Of a stretch of 19,331 nucleotides of DNA, positions 1-5,769 are shown in pieces. Position 1 is the stretch's first letter, and each line of letters opens with the position of its first letter. A program made the translations under genes and the position numbers. The DNA is from Spirochaetia bacterium (GTDB taxonomy: Bacteria > Spirochaetota > Spirochaetia > Sphaerochaetales > Sphaerochaetaceae): assembly GCA_009929055.1 (NCBI GenBank), contig SABI01000019.1:1-19331 (forward strand), written 5' to 3'. The notes under the pieces were generated by a model. The model was given only the letters and a program-made list of their open reading frames with translations. It had not been told where the DNA came from and ran no database searches.

Positions 1-11
1 TAGGAGGTATG

Positions 12-28
12 ATAAAAAGTCTTCATAG
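12..28 (+). repeat. Left subterminal inverted repeat of the IS
   Basis: ATAAAAAGTC followed by TT and CATAG. The reverse complement of 1370-1386 reads the same except for AA in place of TT, so 15 of 17 bases match. Joined in a circle, the two repeats would flank the donor site as perfect 10-bp arms. Subterminal repeats are known mainly from the IS1111 group of this family. Confidence 0.75.
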
Positions 29-48
29 TGATGTCAGTGAGTTGTATA

Positions 49-206
49 CTGTTCCTACCAAACAATAAGGAACAGAAGGTTACTGTTCGGCATATCTGCT
101 GGTCTACGAGACCGATTAGGAGAATGAAGAGCCGTAACCGAAGCATACAATGGTCTACGAGGCCGGATAGGAGAGTGGAAACAATTCACCGTACAGGAGC
201 TGTTCC
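49..206 (+). ncRNA. Predicted bridge RNA (seekRNA) of the IS110 element
   Basis: The segment begins with a perfect 8-bp stem-loop (49-56 with 68-75, loop 57-67), comparable to the 5' stem-loop of the IS621 bridge RNA. Two tandem modules follow. A 24-base repeat (100-123 and 151-174, 21 of 24 identical) contains in each copy a five-pair hairpin with an ACG loop (101-113, 152-164). The change A111 to G162 keeps the pair as a U-G wobble, which argues for selection on RNA structure. TTCGG 86-90 can pair with CCGAA 138-142 and close the first loop. Candidate guides are: left target 91-100, right target 117-122, left donor 144-148, right donor 167-173. A further hairpin is possible at 175-189. I see no clear closing stem for the second loop. 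The 5' and 3' ends are estimates. Confidence 0.72.
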
Positions 207-226
207 AGATTAAAAGGGGGCACTTT

Positions 227-1348
227 ATGAAGATGAGTATTGGAGTAGATTTGCACAAGACACAATTTACCGTGTGTTTTCTATCAGAGGATCGCAGGAT
301 TGAAGCTCATAGGCTATATCCAACAACAAAGAGTGGCTATGAAGATTTCTTTACACAATGCAACGAGTTTGAACAAGAGAGCTATAATTTGCAAGCAGCA
401 GTAGAATCAACAGGTAATGCTCGGTTCTTTAGAAACCAGCTTATTACCAAAGGGATTGATGTAACAGTGGTAAATACCATGAAGTTTAAAGTTATAAATG
501 AGTCAGTAAAAAAGACTGACAAACATGATGCCAAGACTTTAGCAGAGTTTTTAGAAAAAGATATGTTACCTGAATCACAGCTATGTAGTCAGATGAGTGA
601 AGATATTAGAAGGATACTTAAATCACGGCAAGTTTTGGTTAAGGCTACAGTGAGTATTAAAAACCAATTGCATGGAATGTTGATGGGATATGGAATAGAG
701 ACAAAGACAGGACAGTTCCAGAGTAAAAGAGAACGACAGCGCATCCTGAACGGTCTCGTGGACCACGACATATACGGAGGCGCCATCGTAGCGGTACAAC
801 CACTGTTTGAAATTATAGACCGATTAAGCGTGGATATCAAGAAATTAGAAGTAGTATTAGCTTCTTTAGTAGCAGAAGATGAAGATGTAAGCTTATTAAT
901 GAGTATACCAGGAGTAGGCCTCATAACAGCATCTACTATTAGAGCACACATTGATGATATTAATAGGTATGAGAGTGCGAAGAAATTTGCTTCTTATATG
1001 GGACTAGCCCCTTGGGTACAAAATTCTAATGAAACTATTCATCATGGGCATATTACAAAAAGAGGCCCACAGGAATTAAGAACAGCAATGGTGCAATGTG
1101 TATTAGGAATGGTGAGAACCAAAAGTAAAACAGAGAATTTTCGACTAATGATTAATTACCGGTTGATGAAAAAGCATAAAGGAAGCGGAACTTCTATTAT
1201 TGCTACTGCCAGAAAGCTAAGTACGATAATGTATACGATGTTAAAAAATAGAGAACCATTTGATCCAATAAGAATGGAAAACAAGAAAAAATATTTGGAC
1301 ATGCAGGCAGCTGCATTGGATGCTGCAAGAGAACAGAAAGTTTGTTAA
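227..1348 (+). CDS. IS110-family transposase (DEDD RuvC-like plus Tnp20 serine domain)
   Basis: This is the recombinase that excises and inserts the element, guided in characterised relatives by a bridge RNA. The N-terminal RuvC-like domain shows its acidic set at D8 (GVDLHK), E60 (AVESTG), D98 and D101 (TDKHDA). A helical linker spans roughly residues 110-210. The C-terminal Tnp20 domain has SIPGVG (226-231), SYMGLAP (256-262) and QNSNETIHHGHITKRG, in which S267 occupies the expected catalytic serine position. The length of 373 aa is normal, with no frameshift. The start is the first ATG, preceded by an AAAAGGGGG Shine-Dalgarno tract six bases upstream; ATG at 233 is a weaker alternative. 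The stretch 731-800 is visibly more GC-rich than the rest of the gene and carries an antisense copy of the guide-loop hairpin. Confidence 0.95.
   Translation: MKMSIGVDLHKTQFTVCFLSEDRRIEAHRLYPTTKSGYEDFFTQCNEFEQESYNLQAAVESTGNARFFRNQLITKGIDVTVVNTMKFKVINESVKKTDKHDAKTLAEFLEKDMLPESQLCSQMSEDIRRILKSRQVLVKATVSIKNQLHGMLMGYGIETKTGQFQSKRERQRILNGLVDHDIYGGAIVAVQPLFEIIDRLSVDIKKLEVVLASLVAEDEDVSLLMSIPGVGLITASTIRAHIDDINRYESAKKFASYMGLAPWVQNSNETIHHGHITKRGPQELRTAMVQCVLGMVRTKSKTENFRLMINYRLMKKHKGSGTSIIATARKLSTIMYTMLKNREPFDPIRMENKKKYLDMQAAALDAAREQKVC
742..777 (-). repeat. Antisense guide-loop-like segment inside the transposase gene
   Basis: Read on the minus strand, 777 down to 742 aligns without gaps to the first bridge-RNA loop at 88-123, with 26 of 36 bases identical. 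The central hairpin region matches 14 of 15 (100-114). The hairpin is nearly self-complementary, so part of this similarity is not independent, but the flanking ATAT and AGGA bases also agree. It lies in frame in a normal-looking linker of the transposase. Whether it is transcribed is unknown. Confidence 0.45.
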
Positions 1349-1369
1349 CATAAAAGATTTAAACAGCTT

Positions 1370-1386
1370 CTATGTTGACTTTTTAT
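1370..1386 (-). repeat. Right subterminal inverted repeat of the IS
   Basis: This is the partner of 12-28, matching at 15 of 17 bases on the opposite strand. It contains TTGACT (1375-1380), a good -35 hexamer pointing out of the right end. In a circular junction joined at the AG core, this hexamer would lie 17 bp before TAAAAA at 13-18, so a weak junction promoter for the guide RNA is conceivable. Confidence 0.7.
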
Positions 1387-1399
1387 AGGAGCAGTTATG
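1386..1399 (-). other. Predicted IS target site overlapping the trpR ribosome-binding site and start
   Basis: On the minus strand this reads CATAACTG, core CT, then CCTA. The first ten bases differ at one position from bridge-RNA bases 91-100 (CATATCTGCT). CTCCTA is the complement of TAGGAG at 117-122. On the plus strand it is TAGGAG, then CAGTT, then the ATG of trpR, so the presumed target is a Shine-Dalgarno sequence plus start codon. TAGG here belongs to the element end, but the left flank (1-6) shows the same letters, so the unoccupied site would have read identically. Confidence 0.6.
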
Positions 1400-1675
1400 G
1401 ATGATTTAGAAGAGATTATTGATGTGTTTGTACACACAACACATCCTGCTGAAATGAAAAAATTATTTGAAGAATTATTTACTGTAAAAGAAAAATATGA
1501 CCTAGCATTACGTTGGCGACTTATGAAAGAGCTTTATAACGGAAAAAGTCAGCGTGAAATTGCCCATGATTTAGGCATTAGTTTATGCAAAATCACAAGA
1601 GGGTCAAAAATCTTAAAACAAAATGATTCCCAGATGAATCACATATTAAAGGAATATAATCATGACAACACATAA
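1397..1675 (+). CDS. trpR: Trp operon repressor
   Basis: A 92-aa all-helical DNA-binding protein that represses tryptophan genes when loaded with L-tryptophan. The C-terminal two thirds align with E. coli TrpR: FTVKEKYDLALRWRLMKEL corresponds to the helix holding the tryptophan-contacting arginine, SQREIAHDLGIS is the first helix of the HTH, and KITRGSKILK matches the ITRGSNSLK recognition helix. This last match sets it apart from the YerC/YecD relatives. It is slightly shorter at the N-terminus than the E. coli protein. Its Shine-Dalgarno, TAGGAG at 1386-1391, is supplied by the end of the IS. It overlaps trpB by 14 nt, so the two are translationally coupled. No TrpR operator is visible in the window; the native promoter probably lies upstream of the IS. 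Confidence 0.92.
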   Translation: MDDLEEIIDVFVHTTHPAEMKKLFEELFTVKEKYDLALRWRLMKELYNGKSQREIAHDLGISLCKITRGSKILKQNDSQMNHILKEYNHDNT

Positions 1676-2921
1676 CAAAAATATATCACTTAACACACAA
1701 CAACCCGATGAGAATGGCTATTTTGGAGAATATGGTGGAGCCCTTGTACCACCACAGTTAGCTCAAGTAATGAAAGATATTACCGATAGTTATAATCAAA
1801 TAAAAGTAGACCCTACTTTTATAAAAGAACTCGCTATGCTACAAAAAACCTATACAGGGCGACCAAGTCCCATCTATTATGCTTCTCGGTTAAGTGATGC
1901 TTTAGGAGGCGCTCGAATCTACCTAAAGAGAGAAGACTTAAACCACACAGGAGCACACAAGATTAATCACTGTCTAGGAGAAGTACTTCTCGCGAAGAAA
2001 ATGGGAAAGAAGAAAGTTATCGCAGAAACAGGAGCTGGTCAGCATGGAGTAGCCCTTGCAACAGCTGCCGCCTTAATGGGCCTTGAATGTGATATCTACA
2101 TGGGTGAAGTAGACATTAAAAAACAATATCCTAATGTGAAAAGAATGCAAGTATTAGGTACTACCGTAATTTCAGTTACTCGAGGAACAAAAACCCTCAA
2201 AGATGCAGTTGATGCTGCTTTTGAAGCATACCTACAAGATCCTGTAACTACAATGTATGCTATTGGTTCTGTAGTAGGGCCTCACCCATTTCCTATGATG
2301 GTAAGAGACTTCCAAAGCGTTGTTGGCCGAGAAGCAAGAGAACAATTTTTAGAAATGACAGGAACACTCCCTTCCAAGATTATGGCTTGTGTAGGAGGAG
2401 GGTCAAATGCAATGGGGATTTTTAGTGGCTTTTTAGATGATGAAGAGGTTGATATAATTGGGGTAGAACCTGGTGGAAGATCAAACTTTGAAGGAGAGCA
2501 TGCCGCTACAATGACCTTTGGAAAAAAAGGGGTTATTCATGGCTTCGAGTGCTACCTACTTCAAGATAAGAAAGGGGAACCTCTTCCTGTCTATTCAATT
2601 GCAAGTGGCCTTGATTACCCAGGAGTAGGACCACAACACTGCTATCTAAAAGATATTGAAAGGGTCACATACGTCAAAGCATCTGATAGAGAGGCCTTAG
2701 AAGCTTTCTATGATTTATCACGGCTTGAAGGAATCATTCCTGCACTAGAGAGTGCTCATGCTCTTTCTCATGCAATAAAGATTGCTCCTACTTTATCAAA
2801 AGAGGATACAATTCTTGTTAACCTTTCAGGAAGAGGGGATAAAGATATGGATTTCGTCCTTGAAAATTACCCTCTTGAAGAGTATGAAGAACAAAGGATG
2901 ATCTTCCTTAGAAAGAATTAA
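1662..2921 (+). CDS. trpB: Tryptophan synthase beta subunit
   Basis: A PLP enzyme that condenses indole with L-serine to give L-tryptophan in the cytoplasm. The 419-aa length is typical of the TrpB1 class. Visible landmarks are GYFGEYGG near the N-terminus, the PLP-binding lysine K100 in HTGAHKINH, the catalytic glutamate E122 in AETGAGQHG, the phosphate-binding GGGSNA at 245-250, and LSGRGDKD near the C-terminus. The protein contains no tryptophan residue. The start at 1662 lies inside trpR and is preceded by AAAGGAAT. Neither trpA nor any other trp biosynthetic gene adjoins it, so free indole is the likely substrate, much as in the Chlamydia trpRBA salvage operons. A hairpin follows the stop codon. 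Confidence 0.96.
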   Translation: MTTHNKNISLNTQQPDENGYFGEYGGALVPPQLAQVMKDITDSYNQIKVDPTFIKELAMLQKTYTGRPSPIYYASRLSDALGGARIYLKREDLNHTGAHKINHCLGEVLLAKKMGKKKVIAETGAGQHGVALATAAALMGLECDIYMGEVDIKKQYPNVKRMQVLGTTVISVTRGTKTLKDAVDAAFEAYLQDPVTTMYAIGSVVGPHPFPMMVRDFQSVVGREAREQFLEMTGTLPSKIMACVGGGSNAMGIFSGFLDDEEVDIIGVEPGGRSNFEGEHAATMTFGKKGVIHGFECYLLQDKKGEPLPVYSIASGLDYPGVGPQHCYLKDIERVTYVKASDREALEAFYDLSRLEGIIPALESAHALSHAIKIAPTLSKEDTILVNLSGRGDKDMDFVLENYPLEEYEEQRMIFLRKN

Positions 2922-2938
2922 TCAATTTCTACAAACAT

Positions 2939-2966
2939 GGCCAAAGTATAAAAAAATGCTTTGGCC
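2939..2966 (+). terminator. Hairpin after trpB, probable terminator
   Basis: GGCCAAAG (2939-2946) pairs with CTTTGGCC (2959-2966), eight perfect pairs around a 12-nt A-rich loop, 17 nt past the trpB stop. Only two T residues follow directly, so it is not a textbook intrinsic terminator. It lies between trpB and the separate gcvT promoter. Confidence 0.5.
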
Positions 2967-2998
2967 TTACTAATCTCTTCCCACTTTACCCTTTTCAA

Positions 2999-3028
2999 TT
3001 TACAACACCTCTCTATTACGAGTATAAT
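2999..3028 (+). promoter_or_regulatory. Sigma-70 type promoter of gcvT
   Basis: TTTACA at 2999-3004 and TATAAT at 3023-3028 are separated by 18 bp. Transcription would start near 3035, giving a leader of about 25 nt that contains the Shine-Dalgarno AGAGGAG (3044-3050) ahead of the ATG at 3060. Confidence 0.75.
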
Positions 3029-3059
3029 CAAATGAGTTTTAAGAGAGGAGAATGGAATT

Positions 3060-4175
3060 ATGGCTCAGACACCTTTACACGATATGTTTGCTGAAATGAG
3101 TGATGTTAAAATGATACAATTTGGGGATTATGAATTACCATTACATTTTTCAAAAGGAATTATTGGTGAACACCTTAGTGTTCGTAGTGCAGTAGGCCTC
3201 TTTGATGTCTCTCATATGGGTAGGTGTATTATTCAGGGCAAAGGGGCAGCCTCTCATATCGACTATCTTGTCACTAATTCTGTGCATACTCTTAAGGTAG
3301 GGCAACTGATGTATACCCTTATGTGCTATCCATCAGGAACAACAGTAGATGACTTAATTATTTATCGCTTAAGTGAAGATACATTTTACTTAGTGTTGAA
3401 TTCAAGCAATATTGATAAAGATATTGATTGGATAACAGTGAGTAATCCAAAAGGATTTGATAAAAAGAGCGTTGAATGTATCAATTTAACCCCTACTACT
3501 TCTCAATTTGCCCTTCAAGGACCTAGTTCTGTCCTTGTGTTAGAGAAGTTAGGAGTTGCTTGCCACGATCTTCCTTTCTTCCAATTCCTTAAAGCAATCG
3601 ATATTGGTGGGATAGAGGTGATGCTCTCTCGAAATGGGTATACTGGTGAAGATGGGTTTGAACTCTATGTAAATAATGAACACGCAAAACAATTGTGGAA
3701 TATTCTTATTAATGCTGGAGAAGAATTTCTTATTACCCCTTGTGGGTTAGGCTCTCGTGATACGCTTCGTCTTGAAGCTAAACTCCCTTTATATGGGCAT
3801 GAAATATCTGAAGAAATAACTCCACTTGAAGCAAATCTTGGTTCTTTCGTTAAATTTGAAAAAGAAGATTTTTGTGGAAAAGAAGCCTTAAAACAACAAC
3901 AACTGAAGGGAATTCCTCGCTCTTTAAGGGGAATTGAAATGATAGAACCCTCAGTTCCTCGTAATGGGTGTAATGTCTATTACGAAGGAAATATTATAGG
4001 ACATGTTACTAGTGGTACTAAAAGTCCCACCCTTGGCCTTTTTATCGGGTATGTCCTTATTGATAGGCACCTAGGATTAAGCTTTCATGATTCAGTTGAA
4101 ATAGAAATTCATAATAAAAGAAAACTTGCTAAAATTGTAAAAACGCCATTTTATAAAAGAAGTAGAGAAGGATAA
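3060..4175 (+). CDS. gcvT: Aminomethyltransferase (glycine cleavage T protein)
   Basis: The T protein takes the aminomethyl group from lipoylated GcvH and transfers its carbon to tetrahydrofolate, releasing ammonia and forming 5,10-methylene-THF. The 371-aa length is standard. Family signatures are DVSHMG (49-54), TTVDDLIIYR with the acidic pair D97/D98, ALQGPSS, RNGYTGEDGFELY and GLGSRDTLRLEAKLPLYGHE, with a C-terminal barrel domain. All key motifs look intact, though TTVDD replaces the more usual GGIVDD. The start is supported by the Shine-Dalgarno AGAGGAG. It has its own promoter and stands alone here: gcvH and gcvP are not in the window. It could be a YgfZ-type or other GcvT paralogue, but the full motif set favours a true T protein. 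Confidence 0.9.
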   Translation: MAQTPLHDMFAEMSDVKMIQFGDYELPLHFSKGIIGEHLSVRSAVGLFDVSHMGRCIIQGKGAASHIDYLVTNSVHTLKVGQLMYTLMCYPSGTTVDDLIIYRLSEDTFYLVLNSSNIDKDIDWITVSNPKGFDKKSVECINLTPTTSQFALQGPSSVLVLEKLGVACHDLPFFQFLKAIDIGGIEVMLSRNGYTGEDGFELYVNNEHAKQLWNILINAGEEFLITPCGLGSRDTLRLEAKLPLYGHEISEEITPLEANLGSFVKFEKEDFCGKEALKQQQLKGIPRSLRGIEMIEPSVPRNGCNVYYEGNIIGHVTSGTKSPTLGLFIGYVLIDRHLGLSFHDSVEIEIHNKRKLAKIVKTPFYKRSREG

Positions 4176-4205
4176 CCTTCTTACCCCCTTTTTCTCTTCT
4201 CTTTT
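4166..4205 (+). terminator. Weak terminator at the end of gcvT
   Basis: AGAAGG (4166-4171) pairs with CCTTCT (4176-4181) across a four-base loop that contains the gcvT stop codon. A run rich in C and T, including TTTTT and TTTTTT, follows. It overlaps the end of the convergent gene. The stem is only six pairs. Confidence 0.4.
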
Positions 4206-5203
4206 TTCTCTTTTGGTAGATGATAATGTAGCGTACACCACTTAATAGTGTCTTCAATGGTTACCTTAAAAGAGGTAGGAGCATATCCTAAGGCTAGAGC
4301 TGCTTTTTTATACGAATAGTTGCTATTGCTCATAAGGGTTGTTAATGAATAGGGGGTAAATAGAGGTTTCATTTTCCGAATTTTGTAATAAAGCAAGGCT
4401 AATGGACTACATATATAGGCTAGCCAATGAGGGATCCACACAAGGTGGCGTGTGGTTTTAGTCACATCCTTCAATATATGAAGTAATTCTTTAATAGAGT
4501 GGTATTCTCCACTAAGAATATAGCACTCACCACATTTCCCCTTCTCTTGGGCTAAGAGCATTCCTTTAACAACATCTCTTACATCAACAAAGTTATATCC
4601 ACCGCTGGTGTATGCTTTTAGTGAACCAGTAAGGAACTTGTAGAATATATTACCCATATGACTCATTCCATAATCTTCTGGTCCAATAATACCAGCTGGA
4701 TGGACAACTACCGCATCTAGTCCCTCTTTAGTAGCATCAAGGATAAGCTTTGTTGCAACTGCTTTTGTCTTTGCGTATGAGCCTTTAATACATTTAGGGT
4801 TGAAATTAGTTGTTTCACTTATGTTTGATTTTCCCTCTTCTTCTTTTATTGCATGAACGCTACTTGTATAGACTAACCGTTTCACTTTAGCCTCTTTACA
4901 TGCTTTTATTACATTCTCCACTCCCCCAATATTTACAGATTTCATGAGGCGTTTCATTTTTCTAGAAGATGATATATCTATAATACCCGCAGTATGAAAG
5001 ACTACATCAATGCCACGGAATGCTATAATGAGAGAGTGAAGGTCTAAGACATTCCCATAGAGGATGTGATTTGAATAGGGATAAATTTCATTAATATTTT
5101 CACCGGGCATGATAAAAGCAGTTACTTCATCTCCCCTGTGGCTGAGAGCTTTCGTGAGAACTGTTCCTAGATGCCCATTTGCCCCAGTTACAAGTACTTT
5201 CAT
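4181..5203 (-). CDS. Extended SDR: NAD(P)-dependent epimerase/dehydratase or reductase
   Basis: A 340-aa Rossmann enzyme of the extended short-chain dehydrogenase class, which covers sugar-nucleotide epimerases and dihydroflavonol/3-beta-hydroxysteroid-type reductases. It has the nucleotide motif GANGHLG (7-13), the catalytic serine in YTSS (112-115) and YxxxK at Y143/K147 in a normal position. FHTAGIID and VVVHPAGIIGPEDYG resemble the dihydroflavonol-4-reductase/HpnA branch. The substrate cannot be read from the sequence. The C-terminus is very basic (KEKKEKRKRG). It lies 10 bp from the marR-like gene or its Shine-Dalgarno context and runs in the same direction, so the two form an operon. 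It is convergent with gcvT, with only a few bases between. Confidence 0.85.
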   Translation of the reverse strand: MKVLVTGANGHLGTVLTKALSHRGDEVTAFIMPGENINEIYPYSNHILYGNVLDLHSLIIAFRGIDVVFHTAGIIDISSSRKMKRLMKSVNIGGVENVIKACKEAKVKRLVYTSSVHAIKEEEGKSNISETTNFNPKCIKGSYAKTKAVATKLILDATKEGLDAVVVHPAGIIGPEDYGMSHMGNIFYKFLTGSLKAYTSGGYNFVDVRDVVKGMLLAQEKGKCGECYILSGEYHSIKELLHILKDVTKTTRHLVWIPHWLAYICSPLALLYYKIRKMKPLFTPYSLTTLMSNSNYSYKKAALALGYAPTSFKVTIEDTIKWCTLHYHLPKEKKEKRKRG

Positions 5204-5213
5204 AGAAAGCCTC

Positions 5214-5642
5214 CTACTCCATATACTCCAATAATTCTTTTATTGAATGCAAGAGCGACATAAAATTTTCATTTCCAAAATGATTAGCCATTGATGTGCT
5301 CCATGAATCAATCTCTTCCCTTTTTTTCTTCACCACATCTTTACCGCCTTGGGTCAAAGAGACCGAAATCATCCTTCTGTCCTCTTCAAAAAGTCTCCTT
5401 TTAATGAGTTTTTTATGTTCAAGAGTTCGTAAAGCTGAGGTGACAGTAGGTCTAGAGATATGAAGAAAAGAACTAATCATTGAAGGGAACACTTCTTTAT
5501 GTTGATCTTCAAATAGGTGAATTACGTTAAGGACAGCAACTTCACCCCGATAAAAATCCCCAACAGTTGCTGCAAAATTACTCCCATTAAGGGTTCGGAT
5601 GATTGTATGTAATAGATCAGTAGATGTGACTGGTGAATTCAC
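5214..5642 (-). CDS. MarR-family transcriptional regulator
   Basis: A winged-helix regulator of 142 aa (146 if started at GTG 5654). The recognition region is FPSMISSFLHISRPTVTSAL followed by LEHKKLIKRR, and the wing is EEDRRMISVSLT with the usual D-R contact. Helices on both sides serve dimerisation. I prefer the GTG at 5642 as start because a perfect GGAGG (5648-5652) lies five bases before it and would overlap the upstream GTG. It leads the SDR gene and is divergent from the acyltransferase operon. Two related inverted repeats between the operons are its likely binding sites, so it probably controls both directions and itself. The ligand is unknown. Confidence 0.9.
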   Translation of the reverse strand: MNSPVTSTDLLHTIIRTLNGSNFAATVGDFYRGEVAVLNVIHLFEDQHKEVFPSMISSFLHISRPTVTSALRTLEHKKLIKRRLFEEDRRMISVSLTQGGKDVVKKKREEIDSWSTSMANHFGNENFMSLLHSIKELLEYME

Positions 5643-5688
5643 TATACCCTCCACTATTAGTTAAAATAAGAAATAGTTCACACATCTA

Positions 5689-5716
5689 ATTATATTGAGA
5701 CTAAATTAATTGTCAA
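5689..5716 (-). promoter_or_regulatory. Sigma-70 type promoter of the marR-SDR operon
   Basis: Read on the minus strand, TTGACA (5716-5711) and TATAAT (5694-5689) are both consensus, with a 16-bp spacer. Transcription would start near 5682, leaving a leader of about 40 nt. Confidence 0.8.
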
Positions 5717-5717
5717 C

Positions 5718-5732
5718 CTTTATTGTATAAAG
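5718..5732. promoter_or_regulatory. Inverted repeat 1, candidate MarR operator
   Basis: CTTTAT-TGT-ATAAAG is a perfect inverted repeat with six-base arms. It begins two bases beyond the -35 hexamer of the marR promoter. It shares CTTTATTGTA with the reverse complement of the second repeat at 5749-5763; the centres are 31 bp apart, about three helical turns. Confidence 0.65.
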
Positions 5733-5748
5733 CGTTGCCCATCATGAA

Positions 5749-5763
5749 ACTTTACAATAAAGT
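5749..5763. promoter_or_regulatory. Inverted repeat 2, candidate MarR operator
   Basis: ACTTTA-CAA-TAAAGT is a perfect inverted repeat with six-base arms, ending six bases before the ATG of the acyltransferase gene. TACAAT (5753-5758) inside it could be the -10 of that gene, although no good -35 is visible. Binding here would block the rightward operon. Confidence 0.65.
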
Positions 5764-5769
5764 AGAAGT

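Larger units (their letters stand above)
1..1391 (+). mobile_element. IS110-family insertion sequence with guide-RNA-like left end
   Basis: The element consists of a left non-coding end (to 226), a 373-codon transposase and a short right end (1349-1391). TAGGAG is present at both edges (1-6 and 1386-1391). Just inside each edge are subterminal inverted repeats, 12-28 and 1370-1386, matching at 15 of 17 positions. If the dinucleotide AG (CT on the minus strand) at 5-6 and 1390-1391 is the recombination core, the element proper is about 7-1391, roughly 1385 bp, and positions 1-6 are flank plus core. The family moves as a circle joined end to end and inserts by RNA-guided recombination without ordinary target duplications. 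The exact left boundary cannot be proven because the window starts there. The transposase is intact, so the copy may be active. Confidence 0.85.

Noticed and set aside
45..50. TATACT with TTCATA 17 bp upstream as promoter of the guide RNA
   Set aside because: It would start transcription near position 57, removing the 5' half of the 49-75 stem-loop.
132..194. CCGTAAC (132-138) and CCGTAC (189-194) as right guides pairing to GTTATGG at 1394-1400 and GTATG at 7-11
   Set aside because: These pairings need wobbles and fail at the core. The alternative assignment (91-100, 117-122, 144-148, 167-173) gives longer matches and fits the known loop order.
28..213. A 61-codon open frame across the IS left end
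   Set aside because: It runs through the structured guide-RNA repeats, has no ribosome-binding site, and gives a repetitive R-rich peptide without family features.
589..951. Minus-strand open frame of 120 codons inside the transposase gene
   Set aside because: It is a shadow of a conserved protein, with no start signal and a low-complexity S/T-rich product.
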